Positions 1 through 8,681 are shown, counted from the first letter of the stretch. The stretch: DNA of 64,000 nt from Nonomuraea gerenzanensis (GCF_020215645.1 NZ_CP084058.1:5580001-5644000), one strand, 5' to 3'. Made by a program: numbers and translations. Notes: generated by a model not told the origin, from the sequence alone.

Positions 1-368
1 TCCTCTCCGACCTCGGGCCGGCGTGCGCGGGGACGATCGGGATCGCCCCGAGCGCCAACATCAACCCCGACCGCACCTGGCCGAGCCTGTTCGAGCCGGT
101 GCACGGCTCGGCTTCCGACATCGCCGGACGCGGGATCGCCAATCCGGTCGGTCAGATCTGGAGCGGTGCCATGATGCTCGACCACCTGGGAGAGACCGCT
201 GCGGCGGCGCGGATCGTGGCCGCGATCGAGAGGGTGCTGGACGGGCAGCCCGAGGTGCTCACCCCCGATCTCGGCGGCTCCGGGACGACCGCGGGTCTCG
301 GTACGGCGATCGCGGCCGAGGTCGCCGGGCGGCGCGGTTCGCCGCCGCTGGACACCACGGCGTCATGA
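1..368 (+). CDS. Tartrate/D-malate dehydrogenase, C-terminal part
   Basis: Cut by the left window edge; the first complete codon is at position 3. The visible 121 residues belong to the isocitrate/isopropylmalate dehydrogenase superfamily: a Ser-Asp-Leu-Gly-Pro segment, then IAPSANINPDRTWPSLFEPV and a HGSASDIAGRGIANP block with the conserved Glu, His and Asp of the cofactor and metal pocket. The ASANxNP and SLFEPVHGSA pattern resembles tartrate dehydrogenase/decarboxylase and D-malate dehydrogenase (TtuC/DmlA type) more than leucine biosynthesis enzymes; these oxidatively decarboxylate hydroxy-diacids with NAD. It lies tail-to-tail with a GntR regulator and upstream of a hydroxy-acid gene set, which fits a catabolic role. 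The exact substrate cannot be assigned without the N-terminus. Confidence 0.75.
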   Translation, partial: LSDLGPACAGTIGIAPSANINPDRTWPSLFEPVHGSASDIAGRGIANPVGQIWSGAMMLDHLGETAAAARIVAAIERVLDGQPEVLTPDLGGSGTTAGLGTAIAAEVAGRRGSPPLDTTAS

Positions 369-371
369 CAC

Positions 372-396
372 CCGCCCTTGTGCCGTATCAGGGCGG
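372..396. terminator. Hairpin between convergent genes
   Basis: A perfect 7-bp stem (CCGCCCT/AGGGCGG) with an 11-nt loop starts 3 nt after the dehydrogenase stop codon and precedes the end of the opposing GntR gene. There is no U-tract, as is common in actinobacteria; it could serve both strands. Confidence 0.5.
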
Positions 397-416
397 ACCA
401 TGACGAGCGCCGCCGC

Positions 417-1160
417 TCAGGGCCGGGTGGCGGGCGCGGTCGTCTGGGTCGTCGGTGCGGCGAGCAGGTCCCCGAGCCCGCCGCGGGCGTCCTCGATCAC
501 CAGCGCCTCGGCCGCCGCCGAGTCACCCACCCGCAACGCCCGGACGAGCGCGCGATGGCTCGTGTACCGGTGCAGCCCGAACTCGGGGTCGTGGCCGATC
601 CGTTCGAGCAGCCTGGCCCGGCGCGCCGGCCACGAGAACACCCGGGTCTGGTCGAGCAGCCGCACCAGGACCGGATTGCCGGCGCAGGACTCGACGATCT
701 CGTTGAAGCGCTGCATGGCGTCGAGCAGCCGCCCGAGGTAGCGCGACGGCTCCTGCCCGGCCCGATGGCGCTGCTTGATGAGGATCAGCAGGTCGTCGGC
801 CTCGTCGAGGACGGCGTCGAGCCGGTCCAGCTGCTCGGGGGTGGCGCGCCGGGCGGCGAAGCGGGCCACCATGCCGCGCAGGGCCACCTCGACCTCGGCC
901 AGGTCCTGGATCGCGACGTCGCTGAAGGCGGCCACCTGCACCGTCCTCGGCCCCGTCCGCTCCAGCAGGCCGTCCTGCTCCAGCCGCCGGATGGCCTCGC
1001 GCACCGGCGTCGGGCTGACCGACAACCGCTCGGCGAGCCCCCGTTCGGTGACCTTCTGGCCGGCCCCCAGCTCGCCCGTCGTGATCGCGTCGCGGAGGGC
1101 GCGGTACGCGCCGTCGGCAAGCGTGCTGGTCGTGGGTCCCCTCGACGTCTCATCCGCCAT
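417..1160 (-). CDS. GntR/FCD family transcriptional regulator
   Basis: 247 residues. Residues 14-80 form the GntR winged helix (GELGAGQKVTERGLAERLSV, then SPTPVREAIRRLEQDGLLER); residues 85-230 are the all-helical FCD ligand domain. FCD regulators (FadR subfamily) normally sense organic acids with help of a bound metal, consistent with the hydroxy-acid genes on either side. It is divergent from the MFS transporter operon, and two copies of a 12-bp palindrome lie in the 114-bp gap, so it probably represses both itself and the transporter operon. ATG start at 1160. Confidence 0.9.
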   Translation of the reverse strand: MADETSRGPTTSTLADGAYRALRDAITTGELGAGQKVTERGLAERLSVSPTPVREAIRRLEQDGLLERTGPRTVQVAAFSDVAIQDLAEVEVALRGMVARFAARRATPEQLDRLDAVLDEADDLLILIKQRHRAGQEPSRYLGRLLDAMQRFNEIVESCAGNPVLVRLLDQTRVFSWPARRARLLERIGHDPEFGLHRYTSHRALVRALRVGDSAAAEALVIEDARGGLGDLLAAPTTQTTAPATRP

Positions 1161-1173
1161 GCGCGCAGTCTAT

Positions 1174-1222
1174 CTGCCATGGCAAAGCTGATTTGCAACG
1201 CTTGACGGTGTTGCTATAGCAA
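1174..1222. promoter_or_regulatory. Twin GntR operators in divergent promoter
   Basis: Two copies of a 12-bp palindrome: CTGCCATGGCAA at 1174-1185 and the perfect TTGCTATAGCAA at 1211-1222, consensus YTGCYATRGCAA, with centres 37 bp apart. The second sits between a TTGACG -35 box (1202-1207) and a possible TAGCGT -10 (1226-1231, 18-bp spacer) reading toward the transporter, so a bound repressor would cover that promoter. Confidence 0.6.
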
Positions 1223-1274
1223 ATCTAGCGTGGTGCGCGTCACATCGATCCGGGGGTGAAGGGAAGGGCGCCCG

Positions 1275-2540
1275 ATGGCGACCACCAGCGTGCGGCGCAC
1301 GCGTACGGGACGGATCACCTTCTTCATCTCCCTGGCGGTCTTCGCCCAGGAGTCGACGTGGAACCTCTACGACTCCCAGGTGCCGCCGCTGCTCCGCGAG
1401 CACCTCACCAGCGCCGCGCTCGTCGGCCTGCTCATGGGCATGGACAACCTGCTCGGCATCTTCATCCAGCCGTGGATGGGCAATCGGTCGGACAACACCC
1501 GTACCCGGTGGGGGAGACGGCTGCCGTACCTGGTGGTCGGGATGCCGCTGGCGGCGCTGCTGTTCCTCGCCATCCCGCACGCGGCGGCCACGCTGCCGCT
1601 GCTGGTCCTGGTCATGTTCGCCTACGCGCTGGTCGCGAACTCCTTCAAGCCCATCGCCGAGTCCCTGCTCCCGGACTTCATCCCGCCCCAGCGCCGCAGC
1701 CGCGCCAACGCGGCGGTCAAGATCGCGTCCAGCCTCACGGTGATGGTCGCGGCGCTGATCAGCATCTTCCTGATCGACGACTTCCCGAGGGCGTCGTTCG
1801 CGATCCCCGCGACCCTGATGCTGGCCTCCGTGGTCGTGCTCGCGGTGAAGCTGCGCGACAGCCGCTCCCCGGCCTACCAGGCGGTGGTCGAGGAGGATCG
1901 CGAGCGGCAGGACACCGCGCGGGTGCGGGTACGGCACGTCGTGCTCGACATCGTGCGCGACCCGGACCGCAGCAGATCGTGGCTCATCGTGTCCATCCTC
2001 CTCTTCGGCGGTGCGTGGGCCGCCTCACGGGCGCTCGTCACGCCGTACGGCATGGAGTCGCTGGGCCTGTCCCGTGGCGACGCGGGCGGGCTGACCCTGC
2101 CCAGCGGGGTGGCCTTCATCGTGGCGGCCTACCCGGTGGCGATGCTCGCCGAGCGTTTCGGCCGGCTGCGCGTGATGATGGCCGGGATGGCGGTGTTCGC
2201 CGCCGGACTGGTGCTCGCCACCGTGGTGCACACGCCCGCCGGGGTCGTGATCGGCCTGTGCGTCGCGTCGGCGGGCGCGTCCGCGTTCCTGGTCAACGCC
2301 GTCGTCGTGCTGTGGAACCTGGCCCCGTCCGACGGTGTGGCCGGGACCTACACCGGTCTCTACACCGTCGGCTGGGTGGGCGGCGGCTTCCTCGGGCCTG
2401 CGGTGGTCGGCGGCATGGTCGACCTGACGAGCTGGTCCCTGATGCTCGTGCACGCCTCGGTCATCGCGGTCGTCGCCGTGCTGGCGGTCGCGCGGGTCAG
2501 CGCCCTGCAGCGGCGCGCCGAACCCGGACGTGCGCTGTGA
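1275..2540 (+). CDS. MFS transporter (GPH/sugar-cation symporter-like)
   Basis: 421 residues with about 12 hydrophobic segments. The first helix carries ESTWNLYDSQVPPLLREHL, and the loop after TM2 has the MFS signature region GNRSDNTRTRWGRRLPY (D/R-rich, R-x-G-R-R). This pattern resembles sucrose/glycoside-pentoside-hexuronide symporters; the true substrate is more likely the hydroxy acid handled by the next three genes. A strong AAGGGAAGG ribosome site is 7 nt before ATG 1275. The stop codon overlaps the next start by 4 bp (GTGA), indicating translational coupling. The last residues (about 410-421) are charged and cytoplasmic. Confidence 0.85.
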   Translation: MATTSVRRTRTGRITFFISLAVFAQESTWNLYDSQVPPLLREHLTSAALVGLLMGMDNLLGIFIQPWMGNRSDNTRTRWGRRLPYLVVGMPLAALLFLAIPHAAATLPLLVLVMFAYALVANSFKPIAESLLPDFIPPQRRSRANAAVKIASSLTVMVAALISIFLIDDFPRASFAIPATLMLASVVVLAVKLRDSRSPAYQAVVEEDRERQDTARVRVRHVVLDIVRDPDRSRSWLIVSILLFGGAWAASRALVTPYGMESLGLSRGDAGGLTLPSGVAFIVAAYPVAMLAERFGRLRVMMAGMAVFAAGLVLATVVHTPAGVVIGLCVASAGASAFLVNAVVVLWNLAPSDGVAGTYTGLYTVGWVGGGFLGPAVVGGMVDLTSWSLMLVHASVIAVVAVLAVARVSALQRRAEPGRAL

Positions 2541-3406
2541 CGGCGGCGCGCGTGCTGATCACCACGGACTATCTGCGCCCCGGCGACGAGGTGGACGGCT
2601 TCCTGAGGCGTTCCGGGCTGGAGACCGCGCACCTGCCCATGCTCGGCCGGCGCGACCCCGAGCAGCTCGTCGCGGCGCTCGCCGGGATCGACGCCGCGCT
2701 GGTGGCCAACGAACCGCTGACGGCCGGCGTCCTGGCCCGCGCGCCGAGGCTGCGCGTCATCGTGCGGACAGGCGTGGGCTTCGACTCGATCGACGTCGCC
2801 GCCGCGACCCGCCTGGGGATCAGCGTGAGCAACCTGCCCGGCATCAACGCCAACGCCGTCGCCGAGTACACCATGGGCCTGCTGCTCGCGGGCGCCCGCC
2901 GTCTCGTACAGACCGCACATGGGGTGGCCCAGGGCGCCTGGCCGGGTGCGGACGGGCACGAGCTGCGCGGATCCGTCCTCGGGCTCATCGGGTACGGGGC
3001 GTCGGCGCGCGCGGTGGTGCCGCTGGCCCGCGCCTTCGGGATGAGCGTGCTCTGCACGACGAGCGTGCCGGCGCGGCTGCGCGGCGACTCCTCGGTCAAA
3101 TTCGTCGAGCAGGCGTTCAAGCTGATGAAGCCGGCCACGCTGCTGGTCAACACCGCGCGCGGCGCCGTCGTCGACGAGGCCGCGCTCGTCGCGGCCGTGC
3201 GCGCGGGCGAGATCGCGGGCGCCGCCCTCGACGTCGTACGGGAGGAGCCGCTCCCGCCGGACAGCCCCTTGCGCGGCGTGGACGGCATCGTCGTCTACTC
3301 CCACCTGGCCGGGCAGACCGCCGAAGCACGAGCCGCCGCGGGGCGCGAAGGGGCCGAGGAACTCGTGGCGGCGCTCGAAGGCCGGCCCCGCTTCCCGGTG
3401 AGCTGA
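2537..3406 (+). CDS. D-2-hydroxyacid dehydrogenase, shortened form
   Basis: 289 residues from GTG 2537, overlapping the transporter stop by 4 bp. It belongs to the NAD-dependent D-isomer-specific 2-hydroxyacid dehydrogenases (phosphoglycerate dehydrogenase-like). The catalytic trio is present: Arg208 in NTARG, Glu236/237 in REEPLP and His256 in YSHLAGQT. Two oddities: the dinucleotide loop reads GLIGYGASAR, so the third glycine of GxGxxG is lost, and about 25-30 residues are missing between FGMSVLCTTSVPARLRGDS and EQAFKLMKP, where relatives carry the 'DELLAESDFVSLHxPLTPETRG' type segment that contacts NAD. The deletion keeps the frame. It may act on a hydroxy acid in the AtuA pathway or be an inactive relic. 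Confidence 0.8.
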   Translation: MTAARVLITTDYLRPGDEVDGFLRRSGLETAHLPMLGRRDPEQLVAALAGIDAALVANEPLTAGVLARAPRLRVIVRTGVGFDSIDVAAATRLGISVSNLPGINANAVAEYTMGLLLAGARRLVQTAHGVAQGAWPGADGHELRGSVLGLIGYGASARAVVPLARAFGMSVLCTTSVPARLRGDSSVKFVEQAFKLMKPATLLVNTARGAVVDEAALVAAVRAGEIAGAALDVVREEPLPPDSPLRGVDGIVVYSHLAGQTAEARAAAGREGAEELVAALEGRPRFPVS

Positions 3407-3443
3407 CACAGAGAGACTGACACAGAGACTGACACAGAGAGAA
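3404..3443 (+). repeat. Triplicated 12-14 bp repeat before AtuA gene
   Basis: Three direct copies of TGACACAGAGA(GA)C fill the space between the dehydrogenase stop and the AtuA ribosome site. The first copy supplies the TGA stop codon. The units are purine-rich and unlike the GC-rich surroundings; the last copy ends in GAGAGAAAGTGGG, which may serve as the Shine-Dalgarno region. Confidence 0.8.
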
Positions 3444-3451
3444 AGTGGGAC

Positions 3452-4834
3452 ATGGGCAGCGAACCCATCAAGGCGGTCCGGGTCCTGGTGCCGAGCGGCA
3501 TGCTCGGCGCCGGCTGGGACCACGCCACGATCGAGCGCGGCATCGCGCTCGGCGCCGACGTCATCAGCATCGACGCCGGCTCGACCGACTCCGGCCCCTA
3601 CTACCTCGGCTCCGCGACCGCCAAGACGACGGCCAAGGCGGTGGCACGCGACCTGCGCAGCCTGCTGAGGGCCGCGTCCGGCGCGGGCATCCCCGTGGTC
3701 GTGGGCTCCTGCGGTACGAGCGGTACCGACAGCGGCGTCGACTGGGTCGCCGGGATCGCGGCCGAGGTGATGGCGCAGGAGGGCCTGGACCTGAAGGTCG
3801 CGCGGATCTACAGCGAGCAGAACGCGGCCGCGCTGAAGGAGCACCTTGACGCGGGCCGCATCCACCCGCTGCCACCGCTGGGACCGTTGCGGGCCGAGAC
3901 CCTCGAGAGCTGCGCCCACATCGTCGGCGCGATGGGCCACGAACCGATCGTCGCGGCACTGCGGGCCGGCGCCCAGGTCGTGCTCGCCGGCCGGGCCACC
4001 GACACGGCGGTGGCCGCCGCCTACCCGCTCATGCACGGCATGCCAGCCGGGCCGACGTGGCACGCCGCCAAGATCGTCGAGTGCGGAGGACAGTGCACCG
4101 ACAACCCGCGTGCGGGCGGGGTCCTCGCCACCATCGACGCGGGCGGCTTCACCATCGAGCCGCTCGACCCCGCGGTGTCGTGCACGCCGATCTCGGTGGC
4201 CGCCCACCTGCTCTACGAGAACGCCAACCCGTTCGAGATGCGGGAACCCGGCGGCACCCTGGACGTCCGGGACGCCCGGTACACCGCGGTCGACGGCCGG
4301 ACCGTCCGCGTCGAGGGGTCGCGCTTCCACGTCGCCGACCAGTACACGATCAAGCTGGAAGGCGCCCGGATCACCGGCTACGAGACCATGTCGTTCACCG
4401 CGATCCGGGACCCCCTCATCCTCGCCGAGATCGACACCTGGGCGGACCTCATGCGCACGATGATCAGGCAGCGGGTGGGCCAGACCCTGGGGCTGGCCGA
4501 CGACGAGTACGCCTTCGACCTGCGCCTCTACGGCCACAACGCGGTGCTGGACGACCTGGAGCCCGAGGCCGGGCCGCCCCGGGAGGTGGGCGCGATGCTG
4601 CTGGTCAACGCGCCCGACCAGCCGACGGCCACGGCGATCGCCAAGGTGGCCAACCCGCTGATGCTGCACCTGCCCACGCCGTCGATGGACTACCTGCCGA
4701 GCCTGGCCTTCCCGTTCTCGCCTGCCGAGGTCGAGCGCGGCGCGGCGTACGAGTTCACGCTGAACCACGTCGTCGACTGCGCCGACCCCATGAGCCTGTT
4801 CCGCATCGAGATGGGAGAGAACGCGGATGTCTGA
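3452..4834 (+). CDS. AtuA family protein (DUF1446)
   Basis: 460 residues, ATG 3452. The N-terminus VLVPSGMLGAGWDHATIERG followed by ADVISIDAGSTDSGPYYLGS is the hallmark of the DUF1446/acyclic terpene utilisation AtuA family, whose founder is part of the citronellate/geranylate catabolic locus of Pseudomonas. Glycine-rich blocks follow around residues 85-95 (VVGSCGTSGTDSGVDW) and 165-215 (LAGRATDTA, VECGGQCTDNPRAGG). The biochemical reaction is not established for most members. The stop overlaps the DUF4387 gene by 8 bp, so the two are probably co-translated and may form a complex. With the hydroxyacid dehydrogenase and MFS gene it makes a four-gene operon. Confidence 0.85.
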   Translation: MGSEPIKAVRVLVPSGMLGAGWDHATIERGIALGADVISIDAGSTDSGPYYLGSATAKTTAKAVARDLRSLLRAASGAGIPVVVGSCGTSGTDSGVDWVAGIAAEVMAQEGLDLKVARIYSEQNAAALKEHLDAGRIHPLPPLGPLRAETLESCAHIVGAMGHEPIVAALRAGAQVVLAGRATDTAVAAAYPLMHGMPAGPTWHAAKIVECGGQCTDNPRAGGVLATIDAGGFTIEPLDPAVSCTPISVAAHLLYENANPFEMREPGGTLDVRDARYTAVDGRTVRVEGSRFHVADQYTIKLEGARITGYETMSFTAIRDPLILAEIDTWADLMRTMIRQRVGQTLGLADDEYAFDLRLYGHNAVLDDLEPEAGPPREVGAMLLVNAPDQPTATAIAKVANPLMLHLPTPSMDYLPSLAFPFSPAEVERGAAYEFTLNHVVDCADPMSLFRIEMGENADV

Positions 4835-5153
4835 GATCACCCTGGCCGACCTCGCCCACGAGGTCCGGTCCAAGAACGCGGGCCCGTTCTGGGTCACCCT
4901 GGAGCTCTTCCTGCGCGACGCCGACGGCTACCGGATCGCCGCGGACGAGTCGTTCCTGAACGAGCGGGTGATCGCCGAGCTCTACCGGGTGGAGGAGAGC
5001 ACGGTCCAGGTGTTCCGGATCCCCTCGCTGAACGTGGTGAAGATCTCCTTTCCCCGTCCCGTCAGCCAGGGCTCGATCCGGGACCGCGACATGCACGCGG
5101 GGCAGCATCACGTGCCGCTCGCGCGCCTGCCGGTCAAGCGGCCGAACGGCTGA
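4827..5153 (+). CDS. DUF4387 family protein, AtuA partner
   Basis: 108 residues. LADLAHEVRSKNAGPFWVTLELF near the N-terminus followed by RVIAELYRVEESTVQVFRI is the pattern of DUF4387, a small family nearly always encoded right after an AtuA/DUF1446 gene. It starts 8 bp inside the AtuA gene, with GGGAGAG upstream as ribosome site. No signal peptide or membrane segment. Function is unknown; an obligate subunit role is inferred from the conserved fusion-like order. Confidence 0.8.
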   Translation: MSEITLADLAHEVRSKNAGPFWVTLELFLRDADGYRIAADESFLNERVIAELYRVEESTVQVFRIPSLNVVKISFPRPVSQGSIRDRDMHAGQHHVPLARLPVKRPNG

Positions 5154-5343
5154 CGTCCTCGGCCCTTCGGGAGGTCGCGGTGCGGCCGGGCGCGTTCTGT
5201 GGCCCCGGCCACAGGTTCAGCACGGCGACTCCCACCGTTCACCGGTCGGCAGGTAGGTCACGAGCAGGCCCGGGTGCTGGCCGGCCGTACCGCGTCCGAG
5301 GCGGTGCCCCCGGTGCGGAACAACCACGAGAGCGGGTCGTGCC

Positions 5344-5775
5344 CATGGGCGTCGTGCACGGGATCAGCACCCGCGCGCCGAGCACGGACGATCCGGCGAC
5401 CGCCTGCGCCGGACCCATCACCACGCTGGCACAACGCTTCGGACTGCCCGCGCACGTGCTGCGGCACTGGGGGAGCTGCGCACGCTGGTGTCCACCCCCA
5501 GCCCCATGGACCACCGCGACCTGCTGCGCCGTCACGTCGGAGGGCTCGAGCGGCGGATCTCACAGGCACGAGCGGCCAAGGAACTGATCGAACACGCGCT
5601 CGCCTGCCCGGACAGCTTCGCCGAATGCCGGCACGCCCGCGACCGGATCGCGGCCCGGATCCCGCCCGCACCCCAGGGCCACGGCACCGGCCGGAGCCGC
5701 TCCAGCGCCCACGCCGTGGCCCGGTCCTCCGCTCCGGACAGCGACGCCACCTCCTCCGGCCCGCCCGCGAGCTGA
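5344..5775 (+). pseudogene. Degraded MerR family regulator
   Basis: Two MerR-like pieces sit in different frames. From ATG 5344 one frame reads ITTLAQRFGLPAHVLRHW (to about 5473), the start of a MerR recognition helix. From about 5475 the next frame reads GELRTLVSTPSPMDHRDLLR and then the typical MerR C-terminus: a LERRISQARAAKELIEHAL helix, a CPDSFAEC cysteine pair and RIAARIPP. About 45 residues that normally join the two (wing and connecting helices) are absent, so a deletion that shifted frame destroyed the gene. The 190 bases before it (5154-5343) and those to 5871 show no other gene. Confidence 0.6.
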
Positions 5776-5871
5776 TCATCGCCGCAGACGGCCGGCGCAT
5801 CGCGCAAGGGGTGCCAGAACGGGCGTCTGGGAAGGATGGTGGAGCAGATGCAGTGAAGGAGACTTAGCGCC

Positions 5872-7584
5872 ATGAACCTTGCAGGCAGCACGGACGACGC
5901 GCCTGCCTCGAAGGCCCCGGACGAGTCCAGCGGAGCAGAAGTGCTGCCGGAGCTCCTGGACGCGGCCGCGTATGTGGTGGACGACGAGGGACGCATCGCC
6001 GGCGTCAACCACCGGGCCGCGCGCTCGCTGGGCCGCGCCGCCGCCGACATGGTGGGCCGGGACGCCCACGACCTGCTGCACCGGGGAAGCGCCGGCGAGC
6101 CCCTGCCGCGGGTCCGCTGCCTGATGAGGCAAGCCTTGCTCACCGGCCGCACGCTGCACGACGACCACGGCTGGTTCGAGCGCGGGGACGGCTCCCTCCT
6201 GCCCATCTCGTGGGTCATCACGCCCTGCCGGATCCAGGGAGGCAGGGCCGGAGCGCTCGTACTGTTCCACGAGGTCGCCACGCCCGCGGAGACGGTGGAG
6301 CCGGCGGCGGCCGGCGCCTCGATGTCGGAGCTGGATCGGCTCGCCCTGCTCGCGGAGACCACCACGACGCTCACCTCGAGCCTCCACGCCGAGGACATCC
6401 TGCGTCAGCTGGTGCGGCTGGTGGTGCCGCTGCTGGGCGACTGGGCCGTGGTCGACCTGCTCACCGACCAGCGGGGCGTCGAGCGGGTGGTGGCGGTGCA
6501 CGACGAGGACGGCGTCCTGGTGCACCGCGAGGATCTGGAGGGGCCGATGCCACCGGTGCCCGAGGACTCCTCGATGCCCCTGTCCCGGGCGCTGCGCGGA
6601 GTCACCAGTACGCTGGTGACCCCCGCCACCTACGAGGGACGGCCGGATTCCGGCATCGCGGTCGCCCAGCAGGAGTTGTTCCGGGCGACCGGCATGCATT
6701 CGGCGAGCATCGCGCCGATCCGCGGCGTGCGGGAGGTGGTCGGCGCGCTGACCATCGGCCGGGCCGCGCGCCCTGGCGCGTTCACCGCTGCCGACCTGCT
6801 GCTGGTCGAGGACATCGCCCGCCGCGCAGGGCTGGCCCTGGACAACGCCCGCCTGTACGAACGGCAACGCCGGGTCGCCGAGACGATGCAACGTCACCTG
6901 CTGCCGCAGATGCCGTCGGTGCCCGGGGTGCAGATGGCCGCCTGCTACTGGCCCGCGCCGCACGCGTCCCAGGTCGGGGGCGACTGGTACGACGCCTTCG
7001 TCCTGCCGGGCGGCACGATCGCGCTGGTGATCGGCGACGTGGTCGGCCACGACCTGGACGCCGCGGCGGGGATGGCCCAGGTGTGCAACATGCTGCGGGC
7101 CTACGCCGGGGCCGAGGAGGAGCCGCCCAGCGTGATCGTGGACCGGCTCGATCGGGCGGTGTCCCGCATGACACAGACCGTCATGGCCACCGTGGTCTTC
7201 GCCCGGCTGGAACGCACCGATGCCGGCGGGTGGCTCCTGCGCTGGACCAACGCCGGTCATCTGCCGCCGCTCCTGGTCGAACGGGACGGACAGGCCCGGT
7301 TCCTGGAGGAGGGACAAGGTGTCCTCCTGGGGACGGGCCTGCGGCCCGACCGCGCCGACGCCGTCACCACGCTGCCCCCGGGCTCGACCTTGGTGTTCTA
7401 CACCGATGGACTGGTCGAGTCGCATCACCATACTCTCGACCATGGGCTGGCCGGGTTGCGGCGATATGCCGCTTCGTTGGCCCATCGTCCTCTGGACTCC
7501 TACTGCGGGGTACTGTTCGAGCGCACGCGTCCGATCGACAACGACGACGATGTGGCCATGCTGGTGTTGCGGGTGCCCGAGTAG
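5872..7584 (+). CDS. PAS-GAF-PP2C (SpoIIE/RsbU-type) phosphatase
   Basis: 570 residues. Residues about 20-140 form a PAS domain (AAYVVDDEGRIAGVNHRAAR), 150-335 a GAF domain (LLAETTTTLTSSLHAEDILR to GLALDNARLYERQR), and 340-568 a PP2C/SpoIIE serine phosphatase with the metal-site motifs GGDWYDAF, GDVVGHDLDAA, TNAGHLPPLL, FYTDGLVE and DDVAMLVL. Such proteins dephosphorylate anti-sigma-factor antagonists in partner-switching stress pathways and are abundant in actinomycetes. No serine-kinase or STAS gene is adjacent, so its partner is elsewhere. GAAGGA lies about 12 nt before ATG 5872. No transmembrane segment; the sensor domains are cytosolic. Confidence 0.92.
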   Translation: MNLAGSTDDAPASKAPDESSGAEVLPELLDAAAYVVDDEGRIAGVNHRAARSLGRAAADMVGRDAHDLLHRGSAGEPLPRVRCLMRQALLTGRTLHDDHGWFERGDGSLLPISWVITPCRIQGGRAGALVLFHEVATPAETVEPAAAGASMSELDRLALLAETTTTLTSSLHAEDILRQLVRLVVPLLGDWAVVDLLTDQRGVERVVAVHDEDGVLVHREDLEGPMPPVPEDSSMPLSRALRGVTSTLVTPATYEGRPDSGIAVAQQELFRATGMHSASIAPIRGVREVVGALTIGRAARPGAFTAADLLLVEDIARRAGLALDNARLYERQRRVAETMQRHLLPQMPSVPGVQMAACYWPAPHASQVGGDWYDAFVLPGGTIALVIGDVVGHDLDAAAGMAQVCNMLRAYAGAEEEPPSVIVDRLDRAVSRMTQTVMATVVFARLERTDAGGWLLRWTNAGHLPPLLVERDGQARFLEEGQGVLLGTGLRPDRADAVTTLPPGSTLVFYTDGLVESHHHTLDHGLAGLRRYAASLAHRPLDSYCGVLFERTRPIDNDDDVAMLVLRVPE

Positions 7585-7695
7585 CCCGGACAGTCGCAGG
7601 AATATAACCGGCCCGTGGAGTGTCTCTATCACCGCGTCCAGGAGCGTTTCACCTGGTTCCCCAGCTTCGTGCCGAAAGGCCGGGAAGGGAAAGTT

Positions 7696-8160
7696 GTGCC
7701 CCGGCAGACCCAGTACCACAAGAACCCGGAAGCCGTTTCTCGGCTCGACCCGGAGCAGTATCGCGTGACCCAGCAGGACGGCACCGAGCGCCCATTCGCC
7801 AACGCCTACTGGGACAACCACGAGCCCGGCATCTACGTCGACGTCGTGTCCGGCGAGCCGCTGTTCGCGTCGGTCGACAAGTACGACAGCCACTCCGGCT
7901 GGCCGAGCTTCACCAAGCCGATCGAGCAGACGAACGTCGTCGAACGCAAGGACTTCAGCCACGGGATGATCCGGGCGGAGGTCCGCTCGCTGCACGGGGA
8001 CAGCCACCTCGGCCACGTCTTCGACGACGGTCCTGCCGACAGGGGCGGACTGCGCTACTGCATCAACTCCGCGTCATTGCGGTTCATCCACCTCGATGAC
8101 CTGGAGCAGGAGGGGTATGGCGAATACCGGACCCTGTTCACGAGTGACACCGACAAGTAA
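7696..8160 (+). CDS. msrB: Peptide-methionine (R)-S-oxide reductase MsrB
   Basis: 154 residues from GTG 7696, chosen because GGGAAGGGA lies 5 nt upstream; an in-frame GTG at 7615 would add 27 residues without such a site. It reduces the R-epimer of methionine sulfoxide in proteins. Conserved blocks include [41 protein letters not shown] and the catalytic Cys122 in [11 protein letters not shown]. The usual resolving cysteine before GWPSF is Ser/His here (DSHSGWPSF), and both zinc CxxC pairs are absent, so regeneration must use another thiol. It lies 9 bp before msrA, forming a repair operon that treats both sulfoxide epimers. Confidence 0.93.
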   Translation: MPRQTQYHKNPEAVSRLDPEQYRVTQQDGTERPFANAYWDNHEPGIYVDVVSGEPLFASVDKYDSHSGWPSFTKPIEQTNVVERKDFSHGMIRAEVRSLHGDSHLGHVFDDGPADRGGLRYCINSASLRFIHLDDLEQEGYGEYRTLFTSDTDK

Positions 8161-8169
8161 GGAGACGAC

Positions 8170-8676
8170 GTGACCACCGAGAAGGCGATCCTCGCCGGCG
8201 GCTGCTTCTGGGGTATGGAGGAGTTGTTCCGCCACCAGCCCGGCGTCGTGTCCACGCGCGTCGGCTACAGCGGCGGCGACGTCCCGAACGCCACCTACCG
8301 CAACCACGGCACCCACGCGGAGTCCATCGAGGTCGTCTACGACACCGACAAGACCGACTTCCGCGCGCTGCTCGAGTTCTTCTTCCAGGTGCACGACCCC
8401 TCGACGAAGAACCGCCAGGGCAACGACATCGGCACCAGCTACCGTTCGGCGATCTTCTACACCAGCGACGAGCAGAAGCGGATCGCCGAGGACACCATCG
8501 CCGACGTCGACGCCTCGGGCCTGTGGCCCGGCAAGGTCGTCACCGAGGTCACCCCGGCGGGCGACTTCTGGGAGGCCGAGCCCGAGCACCAGGACTACCT
8601 GCAGAAGTATCCCAACGGCTACACCTGCCACTTCCCCCGTCCCGGGTGGAAGCTTCCGAAGCGGGACAAGGCCTGA
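8170..8676 (+). CDS. msrA: Peptide-methionine (S)-S-oxide reductase MsrA
   Basis: 168 residues, GTG 8170 with AAGGAG 6-7 nt upstream overlapping the msrB stop region. The N-terminal GGCFWGMEE carries catalytic Cys12; [12 protein letters not shown] and [14 protein letters not shown] are the other substrate-pocket blocks of the family. Length is typical. It reduces methionine-S-sulfoxide and is co-transcribed with msrB. The C-terminus ends in [16 protein letters not shown], a short form holding one possible recycling cysteine. Confidence 0.95.
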   Translation: MTTEKAILAGGCFWGMEELFRHQPGVVSTRVGYSGGDVPNATYRNHGTHAESIEVVYDTDKTDFRALLEFFFQVHDPSTKNRQGNDIGTSYRSAIFYTSDEQKRIAEDTIADVDASGLWPGKVVTEVTPAGDFWEAEPEHQDYLQKYPNGYTCHFPRPGWKLPKRDKA

Positions 8677-8681
8677 CATCA

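Noticed and set aside
2360..4897. Long minus-strand frame opposite the dehydrogenase and AtuA genes
   Set aside because: His/Arg/Gly-rich translation without domains; the plus-strand genes have clear family motifs.
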